Assembly: GCA_019057815.1 (NCBI GenBank)
Contig: JAHLWR010000010.1
Span: 1 to 64,000 of the forward strand
DNA length: 64,000 nucleotides
Direction: 5' to 3'
DNA from: Candidatus Heimdallarchaeota archaeon
GTDB lineage: Archaea > Asgardarchaeota > Heimdallarchaeia > Heimdallarchaeales > Heimdallarchaeaceae
Shown here: positions 45,136 through 54,102 of the stretch, one piece after another
Numbering within the stretch: position 1 is the first letter of the stretch
How the letters are laid out: each line of letters opens with the position of its first letter
Notes under the pieces: model-generated
The model's database searches: none
The model's input: only the letters and a program-made list of their open reading frames with translations
What the model was told of the DNA's origin: nothing
Position numbers and translations under genes: made by a program

Positions 45136-45786
45136 TCAAGAAATCCCCAAAAGTTTCAAATCAGTGAATTTATCCTCTAAGTTCGACCTTACACTTATAT
45201 CTAATTTAGCGTAATTTTCTTGTAACCAGCTCTTACAAAGACATAAAGAAAGCTCTAGTGCTAAATGGAAATCATTTTTCCAGTGCCCGAGTTTTTGAGG
45301 GCTTTCCCAACTCTCTCTTACAGAATTCACTTGAGAAAGAATATCTTTCACTGTACCATGAACTACACAAGATAGCTTTCGGTATAATTTTTGTAATTTA
45401 GCTTTCAACTCAGAAGGAAGTTTAGCTTCAACTTCAGTTCTAATATTCCCAATTCGAAATTTAAATCCCTTATCAATCTCATCTAATTCAAGTACATGAT
45501 TTGACCCATAAATAATAACAAATATCAGATCTATGATTTGTCTTAAGATGATTTGTCCTTCCTCATATAAATTATGCATTGCGAAGAAAATTGTAAATGC
45601 AAGATTTCTGCCAATCATATTAATTCTTTTCTGTGAGAAATCATTATGAGGAAAGATATTTCTAACCTCCATAAAGAGTAGTGCTTTCTCATAAAATGGT
45701 AAGAAAATCTTTATCTTTTTAGATTCTTCAATTATGTGATTTCTAATCCCTTCATCAAGATTAACAAAATCTTTTAAATGTGTCAT
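45136..45786 (-). CDS. Helical protein, possibly HEPN-like
   Basis: 216 residues, all-helical. The stretch LYRKLSCVVHGTV (near residues 134-146) has an R-x6-H spacing that falls within the range of HEPN motifs, and the preceding helices (EGQIILRQIIDLIFVIIYG) resemble the first helices of such domains. No other family is recognised. It is nine bases after the SAP-domain gene and the third gene of the ParA operon. An RNase or toxin-like role is only a suggestion. Confidence 0.4.
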   Translation of the reverse strand: MTHLKDFVNLDEGIRNHIIEESKKIKIFLPFYEKALLFMEVRNIFPHNDFSQKRINMIGRNLAFTIFFAMHNLYEEGQIILRQIIDLIFVIIYGSNHVLELDEIDKGFKFRIGNIRTEVEAKLPSELKAKLQKLYRKLSCVVHGTVKDILSQVNSVRESWESPQKLGHWKNDFHLALELSLCLCKSWLQENYAKLDISVRSNLEDKFTDLKLLGIS

Positions 45787-45795
45787 TTTATCACT

Positions 45796-46104
45796 CTATC
45801 TGTCACTGAAAGCAGTATATATCTTATCAATGGTTTTTATTCCTGCATCACGATCCTCAAGAAGTCTGATTATTTCCGCTTTTCTAAACCTTGATGGGAT
45901 TTTAATATCTCTTCTTTTACATAAATGTCGAAGTTCAACGACTTTTAATTTCTCATAATCAGAAATTTCATCTGTTTCCCTGACAACTTCGATCATTTCT
46001 TTAAACTGTTTCGAAATAACAAATTTGGGGGCTTTCTTAAGCAACTTTGCTAAGTATTCAAGCTGTTTTGCTAATTCCCATGTGTTTGTTGGTTCTTCTT
46101 TCAT
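45796..46104 (-). CDS. Small SAP-like DNA-binding protein
   Basis: 102 residues. The C-terminal segment LKVVELRHLCKRRDIKIPSR, continuing FRKAEIIRLLED, is a SAP-type helix-extended loop-helix, a DNA-binding motif. The N-terminal half is helical. Its ATG overlaps the ParA stop (ATGA). As the gene directly after parA it may be the DNA-binding partner (a ParB analogue) that marks the segregated or targeted DNA. That function is inferred from position. Confidence 0.6.
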   Translation of the reverse strand: MKEEPTNTWELAKQLEYLAKLLKKAPKFVISKQFKEMIEVVRETDEISDYEKLKVVELRHLCKRRDIKIPSRFRKAEIIRLLEDRDAGIKTIDKIYTAFSDR

Positions 46105-46910
46105 TTTTCAACCTCTTTTATTACTCTCCGTGCAATCTCCACAAAAGGAGATCTATCATCTTTGTTATCAAGTGGTTTATGAGTTGATGGCCACTTGGAA
46201 TATGCTTGTATCTCCTTTATTTTGGTTAATATATTCTCTTTATATTCTATCTCCAACTCCTTTGTAATATTCTTATGGAAACTACTTCTTGTTGTTGGAA
46301 TCAAATTAATTACATAACCTAATAGTTGACAATTTATATGTTCTTTGATTTCTTCTAACTTCTTTTCAAGTATAATAAGTCCCTGTTGACTCATATAATC
46401 AGGTCTTATTGGTACGATATAATAATCAGAAGCACCGAGTGCTGCAATAACAAGTTCATCGAAGTCTGGAGGAGAATCTATAATACAATAATCGTAAGAT
46501 AGTGATTGAATTGGCTCCAAAGTTTTTTTGAGGTAGCTCTCTGAATAAGGTTTAGCAACAAGAATTCTTTTTTCTTCAAATAACCGGATACTAGATGGGA
46601 TAAGATCCATTTTCCCATTTTCAATTTTCCAAGGATTCAAAGTGATTATATCTGAAAGTCGGATTTTATTCTGTTCATCTATCAATCCTCCACTACTTTC
46701 TCTAAACAGATCTGCGATTGTTTTATTTGAACGATCTTTTTCTCTATAATTCTCCTCTTTCATTATTAATAGAGTAGCATTTGTTTGCGGATCCATATCA
46801 ATTAGAAGAACATCTTTGTTGAATGAACTTGAAAGCTCATAAGCTAAACCTACTGCGATTGTTGTTTTACCAACCCCTCCCTTCATATTTATTATACTTA
46901 GAACTATAAT
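46101..46910 (-). CDS. ParA/Soj-type ATPase with a non-AUG start
   Basis: The deviant Walker A is KGGVGKTT, followed by VLLIDMDPQTNAT, YCIIDSPPDFDELV and YIVPIRPDY, so this is a ParA-family ATPase of about 265-270 residues. The first ATG (46886) lies right at the Walker A Met-Lys-Gly and would delete the first beta-strand. That strand is encoded in frame just upstream (IIVLSIIN) after a TGA at 46917-46919, with no ATG, GTG or TTG in the ten intervening codons. ATT at 46908-46910, six bases after GTGA, gives the expected MIVLSIINMKGG start. The operon continues with SAP-like and helical genes. Confidence 0.75.
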   Translation of the reverse strand: MIVLSIINMKGGVGKTTIAVGLAYELSSSFNKDVLLIDMDPQTNATLLIMKEENYREKDRSNKTIADLFRESSGGLIDEQNKIRLSDIITLNPWKIENGKMDLIPSSIRLFEEKRILVAKPYSESYLKKTLEPIQSLSYDYCIIDSPPDFDELVIAALGASDYYIVPIRPDYMSQQGLIILEKKLEEIKEHINCQLLGYVINLIPTTRSSFHKNITKELEIEYKENILTKIKEIQAYSKWPSTHKPLDNKDDRSPFVEIARRVIKEVEK

Positions 46911-46919
46911 TTTATTTCA

Positions 46920-47647
46920 CTTCCGAGTAACAATGGAATATTATAATTAAATAATTAAATTTTTTGAATTGTGATCAATTCTTTGTTTTTCTATTCTTGG
47001 AACTAGAATCTTTCGAGGTATTTTGTCATCTCCATGCTATTTAATTAGGTTTGGTTGCTGATTTTCAGTTGCTCAAGTTTGGAATGTTTATTTCACTTAC
47101 CTTTATTTTTATCTCCTACATTATGATCTCATAATTAATTTCATTACTATATATTAAAGCTTTGATAAATATTAGTCCTCTATCAGAACTTTAAAAGAAA
47201 TAGGGGTACTACTTTTTTTCATCCTTTACAAACATTCATTCCTACAAGAGAATATTAATCTTCATTTACTAAAAATCGCCAATAGATATCTTTGAATGAT
47301 AACAATAAATCCTTTAAAGTTTTTCTAGATTTGACTCTGATACAATTAAAATAGGAATTCTCCATTGATTTAAAACTGAGGGTTGAGATGGACTAAACAA
47401 AAAAAGTATCGAATTTGCTTCTATTAGTTCTTCTGTTGATTTTGGAGGAATGTTCTTACAATATAAAGGTCTGAAGATGTTATTAAAATAGGAATAATTA
47501 TATGAAGCACTATTCGAGAATTATAAGATTCTATTTAATAATTCTTGGTCTAAGAGCTGGAATATATCTTCTGTTTTAACGGTATGGGGCTAGAATCTCA
47601 CCCCCACAGAGAAACTTTTATTTCTTCCAAATCATTTCTTGATTTGA
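46920..47647. other. Long gene-free region
   Basis: About 730 bases with no convincing gene on either strand. TGGGG at 47585-47589 pairs with CCCCA at 47602-47606 around a 12-base loop, shortly before the large plus-strand gene at 47648. Short hydrophobic frames near 47400-47480 lack a start and ribosome site. Given the neighbouring ParA/SAP genes, a partition or origin site here is possible, but no direct-repeat array was found. Confidence 0.4.
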
Positions 47648-50590
47648 ATGAACAAAATAAAAATACTTGCATTGTCAGATGTTCGTATTCATGATTGGAA
47701 TCAAGTTGTTAATTATCTAAAACGCAATTATGAAAATGGGAATGTCATTGATTTATTGTTGTATGGAGGAGATGATGTTAATAAATTACTTAATTTAACC
47801 ATAGATGATTTCAGGAATTTGAACTATCATTATAAAATCTTTCAAAGTAAGAACTTTGATTTGACATATGCTGATCTAAAAGATGTAATTATGAGTGATT
47901 TATATTTAAGTAAAAATATAGATAAACTTGGAGAAATTCAGAATAAAAAATTAACCAATAGATTTATCAAAAAAACATCCAAAAAATCAAGAATTCACTG
48001 GAAATTAAAAACGCATCTTAAAGAAGATATCAACGAACTCCAAGAAAATCTCAATTATCCACATTTGAAATATTTTAGAGAAGACAAATGTTTAATTTCT
48101 ATTTTCCCTAAAAAAATAATTCCTATCAAGATTGAAAATTCTAAAGATATTTACAATCATTGTCAAAAAGAACATAAGAAATCACTTAAATTTCTTGATA
48201 ATTTTATTTCAGATCTTAATCAATTAAGAAATGCTAATTCAATCATGCTCTACAAAACATATAGAAGATTACTTAAAGCTACTAAAAACACCAAAACATA
48301 TCATAACAATAAAAAGAAAATACTAAGTCTTCTGGAAAAGATTTTAGAAAAATTTAGTTTAAACATATATGATATTAGTCAAGAATCCATTATTTTTAAT
48401 AATAGAAAAATAAGTATCCGTTTAAGTTCTTATCTTTTTTTTGAAACTGAAGGATTATTAAGAAAAGAACACTGTTCGATAGCATTTTTATATAAAACAT
48501 TGAATTTTTTTAGAAAATTCTGTATGATATATGAACATCTGATTAATCAAGATTCAGATCTAAAAGAAATTTTTTTTGAAGATCCCTTTTATAATTGGAG
48601 AGTTCTAATACTACAAATAGAACAAAAATCCATATTGAAAGAAATTAAGAAATATATAAAATATGGTGTTGCTTTAGTTTGTGGAAATGATGATTTTGAG
48701 GATTCCATAGAGAGGATAAAATTCTATGATTGTTTTAATCTACAAGAAAAACCACTGTTCTTTAGAAATCTAACAATAATTGGTTTAGAAGGATCTGAAG
48801 ATAGAGAACTAGATAAATATAGCAAAAATAGAGAGCTATTTAGAGAACCTAGATCTAATGTTGAGAAAATTAGAGTAGGAATTGGACCAACAATCTTTCC
48901 GATTAGAGAACAAGAAAAAAAACTACATAATCATATATCACTAATTGAAGAAAAAGCACCTGAGAATAAGATCCTAATAGTTTCTCATTCTCCACCTTTA
49001 GGTATTTTAGATTTAGCTTATAGATTTGGATGTAATCATATAGGTAGTATAGTATTAAGAGAATTTATAGATAAATTTCGGAAAAAAAATTGTGGAATTA
49101 TTTGCGGTCATGTTCATTCTTGGGGAGGTAATAAGAGCATTTACAAAGGAGTTCCTATTTACAACATCTCATGTCATGATATGACGAGTAAAGGGGATTA
49201 TCCCCCATTTAATGCTTTATTTCTAGAAGTTGATAAAAATGGAGATATCATATATGAAGATATCTTTAATATTCTTATTGCAGAAAAAGAGAAATATAGA
49301 AATCAACCAACTTCCGTTCTCTCCAATATCGGTAAAAAGAGACAAATAATGTTGGAAAAAATTGGAATCAACTCAATTGGGGAATATGCAAAAATAGACT
49401 ATGATGAGCTCTTCCTAAATTTGTATAACCTTTATAAAGAAATAGGTGACAAATTTTATTGGGGGTTTTATCATAAGACATATTGGGGCGCAAAATTTCT
49501 ACTTAAAGAAATTGATAAACCAAAAAAGCTAGATACCATAGAATATGAAAGAAAGAACGCCATTGTTTTGGATTTAGAAACTGAATTAGTACAAGATAGA
49601 ATGGCACAAGACTTCAGTAATACTCGTATTTGGATGATTGGAATATATCATGTTGAAAAATGTAAACTCAAACAATTCTATTTAGGCAATTACGATAATA
49701 TCAGAGACATGCTGGTTGATTTTCTTTCTTGGATTTTTGAGAATGAGATAGAAACGATATTTGTTTACAGTTCAAATAAATTCGATGAGAAAATCTTAAA
49801 CACCAATTTAGAAAGATTTGTATATAAATCTGGAAGGGGAATATTACCCCTAGAGTTTTCAAAATGGAGTATTAACCATTTATTCGTTCCTAAAGACTTC
49901 CCATCTTCTCCTAAATATGTTAATTTATTCGGAGAATGGATAAAAAAGCTTTGTTTACCCTCCTACAGACTTGCAGAAATGTCCAAGCTAATTTTTAATA
50001 AAGAAGATACTATAACTGGTTTTAATTGTGGTCAAATAGGATCTCACTTAATTATATCTAGAAAAGAAGATTATGGAATATTGGAATGCAAATACTGCAA
50101 AGATTTGGTACAAAAAGTTAAGAAAAAAAATGAAGATGATGTTGTTTTTACTTCTAAATTGTTAGACTACTTTGAGAAATTAGAAGTAAGTTCCAATGAG
50201 AAAAAAGAAATTAAAAAATCTGTTAGAAAGAAATCTGGAGATGGTTTTAAATGTATTTCTTATAAAAACGGAATGAAAAATTGTTATGATAATAGAAAAC
50301 TAAATCAGAAAGAATATCTCTGTTACAAAATAGTTGAAAAAATGTTAAAGTTTGGAGAGAGTCATAGAGATGAGAGCTCAAGTTTTCAAGAAGAATACCA
50401 AATTCAAATGAAAACCACATTCAGTGATATATCATTAAAAACTTGCCAAATAACTTATTTTTATAATCAAGGAAGAGTAAGAATAAAGAGGAATATTGAA
50501 AGACATAAACATCAAAGAGTTGGTATAGACATAATAAAACTAACAAAAAACCAACTTCTTGAGCTTGAAAAACTGACTGATAAAATTTAA
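47648..50590 (+). CDS. Metallophosphoesterase fused to a DEDD exonuclease-like domain
   Basis: 980 residues. The calcineurin-type phosphoesterase is split: LALSDVRIHDW at 8-18, YGGDD near 38-42, then a 290-residue insertion, then CGND around 345-349, VSHSPP (H447) and CGHVHSWGG (H488, H490). After it a helix-hairpin-helix-like segment (IGKKRQIMLEKIGINSIGEY, about 563-582) leads to an RNase-H-fold exonuclease of YprB type, with AIVLDLETE (D642, E644) and later acidic residues (NKFDEKIL). The C terminus is Cys- and Lys-rich. Two nuclease-like modules in one chain suggest DNA or RNA processing. It is monocistronic. I know no characterised protein with this order. Confidence 0.7.
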   Translation: MNKIKILALSDVRIHDWNQVVNYLKRNYENGNVIDLLLYGGDDVNKLLNLTIDDFRNLNYHYKIFQSKNFDLTYADLKDVIMSDLYLSKNIDKLGEIQNKKLTNRFIKKTSKKSRIHWKLKTHLKEDINELQENLNYPHLKYFREDKCLISIFPKKIIPIKIENSKDIYNHCQKEHKKSLKFLDNFISDLNQLRNANSIMLYKTYRRLLKATKNTKTYHNNKKKILSLLEKILEKFSLNIYDISQESIIFNNRKISIRLSSYLFFETEGLLRKEHCSIAFLYKTLNFFRKFCMIYEHLINQDSDLKEIFFEDPFYNWRVLILQIEQKSILKEIKKYIKYGVALVCGNDDFEDSIERIKFYDCFNLQEKPLFFRNLTIIGLEGSEDRELDKYSKNRELFREPRSNVEKIRVGIGPTIFPIREQEKKLHNHISLIEEKAPENKILIVSHSPPLGILDLAYRFGCNHIGSIVLREFIDKFRKKNCGIICGHVHSWGGNKSIYKGVPIYNISCHDMTSKGDYPPFNALFLEVDKNGDIIYEDIFNILIAEKEKYRNQPTSVLSNIGKKRQIMLEKIGINSIGEYAKIDYDELFLNLYNLYKEIGDKFYWGFYHKTYWGAKFLLKEIDKPKKLDTIEYERKNAIVLDLETELVQDRMAQDFSNTRIWMIGIYHVEKCKLKQFYLGNYDNIRDMLVDFLSWIFENEIETIFVYSSNKFDEKILNTNLERFVYKSGRGILPLEFSKWSINHLFVPKDFPSSPKYVNLFGEWIKKLCLPSYRLAEMSKLIFNKEDTITGFNCGQIGSHLIISRKEDYGILECKYCKDLVQKVKKKNEDDVVFTSKLLDYFEKLEVSSNEKKEIKKSVRKKSGDGFKCISYKNGMKNCYDNRKLNQKEYLCYKIVEKMLKFGESHRDESSSFQEEYQIQMKTTFSDISLKTCQITYFYNQGRVRIKRNIERHKHQRVGIDIIKLTKNQLLELEKLTDKI

Positions 50591-50644
50591 TCAAAGATAA
50601 AGAGGTGAAAGAAGAAATTTGTTTTAATTTTGAAATTTAGTTTT

Positions 50645-50687
50645 TTTAAAAACTGACATTTATAATTAACACTGTTGATAGAATCAT
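50645..50687. repeat. Flanking repeat shared with 2820-2862
   Basis: This is the partner of the 43-base repeat downstream of copy 1 (38 of 43 identical). It lies downstream of the decayed fourth copy of the nuclease family at a comparable distance from the stop codon. Confidence 0.6.
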
Positions 50688-50739
50688 AAATGCTTAAACT
50701 AGACTAAAGATTTCGTCAATTATATGATTTTCTAATTTC

Positions 50740-51300
50740 TTAGACTAAAAACCATTTATCATCTTTTGGGATATACTCACTTAATTTACCTGAATAGAGA
50801 ATATTTTCTAGCGACAATATTCCTAGATGCATCAAATGATTCTTAAACGTGAAAACTGCAGAGTTTATCAAAAATTCTCTAAGCTTATCTTTCTTCTCGT
50901 AAATCTCTTCTTCTTCCCTTTATTTATAGAGTTCTAGTGCTTCTTCCTTCTTCTTTTCTTTACAGAACAAATTGAGAAAAAGGTTAGTTTTATCTGAAAT
51001 AACTCTTTTTATTATTTCTTGAAAACTTATTCTTTTCTCTTTTTTTCTTTTAGAACAGCTAATAAATCCCTAAAGAGTGTATTTTGAGTGTAGACCATCC
51101 TTATGCAAGTAGCTAATTCTTTATATTTCAACACATAGGTTGAGATTTGTTCGATTATTTTTATCATGTCTGTTGAATAAATATCAAACACATCTGTTTT
51201 TTTCAGGGAGTTTGAACCATTGAGTATTGTTATACTTCTCTTTATAACTATTGAGTAAATTGATAATTGAATTTACTTTTAATATAGTTTTCTCTGATTT
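50740..51300 (-). pseudogene. PD-(D/E)XK-winged helix family, copy 4 (decayed)
   Basis: The minus strand still reads SAVFTFKNHLMHLGILSLEN and GKLSEYIPKDDKWFLV before the TAA at 50740-50742. This aligns with the C terminus of copy 2. Further upstream, in other frames, are FDIYSTDMIKIIEQISTYVL and YKELATCIRMVYTQNTLFRD, aligning with the charged middle region. Stops and frameshifts separate them, and the nuclease half is absent. It is more diverged than copies 1-3, so it is the oldest. Bases 51300-51470 show no gene. Confidence 0.65.
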
Positions 51301-51470
51301 AGCAAATACTAGTTCTAGCTATCCAGATCTTCTTTTTGGTGTTTTTTTAATGTATTATATAAGGAGTTAGGAATAGCTTTTTCTGAAGCACCCATTAGAA
51401 TCATAAAAAAAAATGTATATTTCTCTCTTATAGATACTTTGATAGTTATTTAAGTTTAGTGTGGTACAGA

Positions 51471-52997
51471 TTACTTTGAGACAAACCTAGCATTCTGTTT
51501 TATCTTTGGATATTTCTGAATATTATCTAGATCTTTAAGAGATTTTAGAACAACATAGTATTCACTTTTTAGTTTAAATATCTCATAGGGAAACTTAAAG
51601 GGTTTTAATTTAACACCTTGTTTCTTCTCTTTTTTGGTTATAAAAAGTTCCATATGGTCAATCTTTTCAGCTTCTTCAGGTAATTTTGGAGGGACGATTG
51701 TCCTTGTTACAGTAATTTTTTTAGGTATTTTGTCCTCAAATTTCTTTGTGGTAACTGGTTTTTCTTTTAAGAGTTTATTCATTTCACTTAAATCCTTTGT
51801 CTCTCTTTTACCTTGATCATCGAAAAATTCTGCTATTATTTCCTTTTTCAGAATATCTCTACCTTTTGGAATTTGAATAAAACCAACATCACAATCTTGC
51901 ACAGATTGTTTTTCCTTCCATTCCAAGGGAGCAGATTCAATCCAATTTTTCGCAATTTCTTCTAATTCACTTAATGAATTGTTAGAAAGCTTTATTCCGA
52001 CTTCAAATCCTTCATCCAATCCTCTCTTCTCAAAATTCGCTGTCATTACTATACCAAGTTCATTTTCTGAATCCATGATAAATTTAGCGTGAAGATATTT
52101 GTAAGCTAAAATCCTTACACCGTTTTTTGCAGCTGCTTCAACAAACGGATAATTTTTTTCCTTTGGTCTAGTTAGAATTGTAAGTTTTTTCTCTTTACAA
52201 AAATTAATCAAATCTTGTGCAATTTCATGTTTAATGTCAAAACTGTAACTAGATATAATTAGTTCGGAAGAAGCATTTTTGATTAATTTAGAAATTTCTT
52301 CTTTAAGAGTTCTAGAGGAATAAGAAGTATTGATAATGGCATCTTTTGCACTAATATCTTTGAGTTTAATAGTTTTAACATCATCCCAATGCCCTATTCT
52401 TGTAAGTTCTTGTTTACTTTCTAACCAGAAGCCTTTACGAAAAAGGTTGAAAAGGCTTGATGTTTCATCTTTATCTAATATTATTCCTATCTCTTGATTT
52501 CTAGTTAAAGCTTCTTTGGTAAAGTTTGCAGTTGATAAAAATCCTTTCTTATTTTCTGTAGTTGGATCAATGAGCAAAAATTTAGCATGTAGATGTTCAC
52601 TTGTTCTTGCTAGTACTTTACCTGTAAGTTTACTCAACATCATTTTGTGTTCTTCTAAGGTTTTTTTATCGAAATCAGATTGTTCATCTTTGTATTCTTT
52701 CTCAAGTTGAGCATCTGTAGAAAATAAAAGATAACACCTTACACCTCTTTCACTTGCATTAATAATTGATTTAATAATTCTAGTATCACTTAAAATAAAT
52801 GAGCACAACATTACAGTATGTTTTGCGCTTTTGATTGCCCCAATTAACAACTTATGGAAATCATCAGATTCATTTCCAATTTGAATGACCGTAGAGAAGG
52901 TTGTTGAATCTATTTTTCTATGTCTTCTTTCTTTCCAATGCGCTGGAATTGTATACTCGTATTGATAACTATTGTTTTGTTCTTTTTCTTTAATCAA
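51471..52997 (-). CDS. Two-HKD PLD-family protein, last gene of the viperin operon
   Basis: 508 residues. Two HKD motifs, LHAKFLLIDPTTENKKGFLS (near residue 136) with TANF, and LHAKFIMDSENELGIVMTAN (near 295), form one complete PLD active site. The N-terminal 40 residues and the C-terminal 130 residues are extra; the latter ends in a compact Lys-rich domain. Members act as phospholipases, nucleases or phosphotransferases; defence operons often use PLD nucleases. TTG start overlapping the upstream gene by eight bases (TTGATTAA), so it is co-translated with it. Confidence 0.85.
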   Translation of the reverse strand: MIKEKEQNNSYQYEYTIPAHWKERRHRKIDSTTFSTVIQIGNESDDFHKLLIGAIKSAKHTVMLCSFILSDTRIIKSIINASERGVRCYLLFSTDAQLEKEYKDEQSDFDKKTLEEHKMMLSKLTGKVLARTSEHLHAKFLLIDPTTENKKGFLSTANFTKEALTRNQEIGIILDKDETSSLFNLFRKGFWLESKQELTRIGHWDDVKTIKLKDISAKDAIINTSYSSRTLKEEISKLIKNASSELIISSYSFDIKHEIAQDLINFCKEKKLTILTRPKEKNYPFVEAAAKNGVRILAYKYLHAKFIMDSENELGIVMTANFEKRGLDEGFEVGIKLSNNSLSELEEIAKNWIESAPLEWKEKQSVQDCDVGFIQIPKGRDILKKEIIAEFFDDQGKRETKDLSEMNKLLKEKPVTTKKFEDKIPKKITVTRTIVPPKLPEEAEKIDHMELFITKKEKKQGVKLKPFKFPYEIFKLKSEYYVVLKSLKDLDNIQKYPKIKQNARFVSK

Positions 52998-54096
52998 AAG
53001 AAATAACCTCCTCTAATAACATGTCTTCTGGAGCCTTGAGAAACCAATATTTTTGAGAACCAAATTCAAGTTCGTCAAGAAGTTCATCCCTTTTTGGTAT
53101 ATCTAGTTTAAAATCTTTTAAATCAGAGAATTCATCAAGCATTTCTTTCCATTGAATTTCATACTGATTACCTACAAGATATAGGAAGCATTTACGTTCT
53201 AAAAATATAGTTTTAGCCCATAATATCGCACTTATCTGACAATCTGGAAAGATTGAAACATCATAAAATTTTACTTGTGAAAAATTGCCTAAATCTCCAA
53301 GTTTAATGCTCTTTTTATCAAAGTTTTTTAGAAAACTATTTACCTCAGATAATTGCAAATTTGAAGGATTCTGAGGAATTCTCCATCTCTTTAGGTCTGC
53401 ATTGGGTGAGATTATTTTAAGTAACTGATCAACCAAAAGTTTGTGTTCATATCCTTCAGGGAATGGAAAAGAAAATTCCTTGTTTTGGATAACTACTTTA
53501 GATTTCCATTTTCCTTCAGAATAAGTAAGAAGGATATCTAAATTTACCACCGAATTTCTATTAACTATTCCTATCTTATTTATTTCATGTATATCCACCA
53601 ATCTTGGCCGTTTTTCAAGTGTTCTAAGTTTAGTACCTTCTGTTTTTAAAACATGATTAGGTAAGACAATTTTTTTCTCTGTTCTCCCGTCTAGAGATTC
53701 TTTTAATTCTCTATCCAAATTTGGGTCTAATCTTTTAAAATCAATAATCACTTGTGGCAATAAAACATCTTTGACTGTTCGAATTTCAAAAGCACCTTCA
53801 TCTGGTGTTAAAATAGTCTCTTCTTCTAGTGCCTCAAATCCTCTGGGAGACAAAGAATAATCACTATCAATCAAATCTAATATCTTTAGTTCTTCTAGTA
53901 TATTTATAACAAATTTCTCTGAAAAACTTTGAAACAAGGTCTTATTCATATATTTAACCGAATTTTCTTTCTTTTCTTCAGCTTCTTGAACTGCTTTAAG
54001 AAGTGGTAAAAGTTCTGGTCTTCTTTCACTTATAAAAACACTCATCCTTACTGAATAAGAGACACTAGATATCTGTCTTTTTAGTACTATTCTCAT
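52990..54096 (-). CDS. Unknown protein of the viperin operon
   Basis: 368 residues, no recognised family. Residues 1-90 contain a helix-turn-helix-like part (FVINILEELKILDLIDSDYS followed by LSPRG, a winged-helix style ending). The middle is beta-rich, and the C-terminal third (DCQISAILWAKTIFLERKCF) is alpha/beta. It could be the sensor or DNA/RNA-binding subunit of the system. GGTGA overlaps the helicase stop and lies six bases before its ATG, so translation is coupled both upstream and downstream. Confidence 0.6.
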   Translation of the reverse strand: MRIVLKRQISSVSYSVRMSVFISERRPELLPLLKAVQEAEEKKENSVKYMNKTLFQSFSEKFVINILEELKILDLIDSDYSLSPRGFEALEEETILTPDEGAFEIRTVKDVLLPQVIIDFKRLDPNLDRELKESLDGRTEKKIVLPNHVLKTEGTKLRTLEKRPRLVDIHEINKIGIVNRNSVVNLDILLTYSEGKWKSKVVIQNKEFSFPFPEGYEHKLLVDQLLKIISPNADLKRWRIPQNPSNLQLSEVNSFLKNFDKKSIKLGDLGNFSQVKFYDVSIFPDCQISAILWAKTIFLERKCFLYLVGNQYEIQWKEMLDEFSDLKDFKLDIPKRDELLDELEFGSQKYWFLKAPEDMLLEEVISFD

Positions 54097-54102
54097 TTTA
54101 TC

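Noticed and set aside
47395-47480. Short hydrophobic frame resembling a signal peptide upstream of the large phosphoesterase gene
   Set aside because: No start codon in the right place, no ribosome site, and stops close by.
47585-47606. TGGGG/CCCCA hairpin as a riboswitch or small RNA
   Set aside because: A single five-base stem with a 12-base loop and no supporting conserved elements; could be chance.
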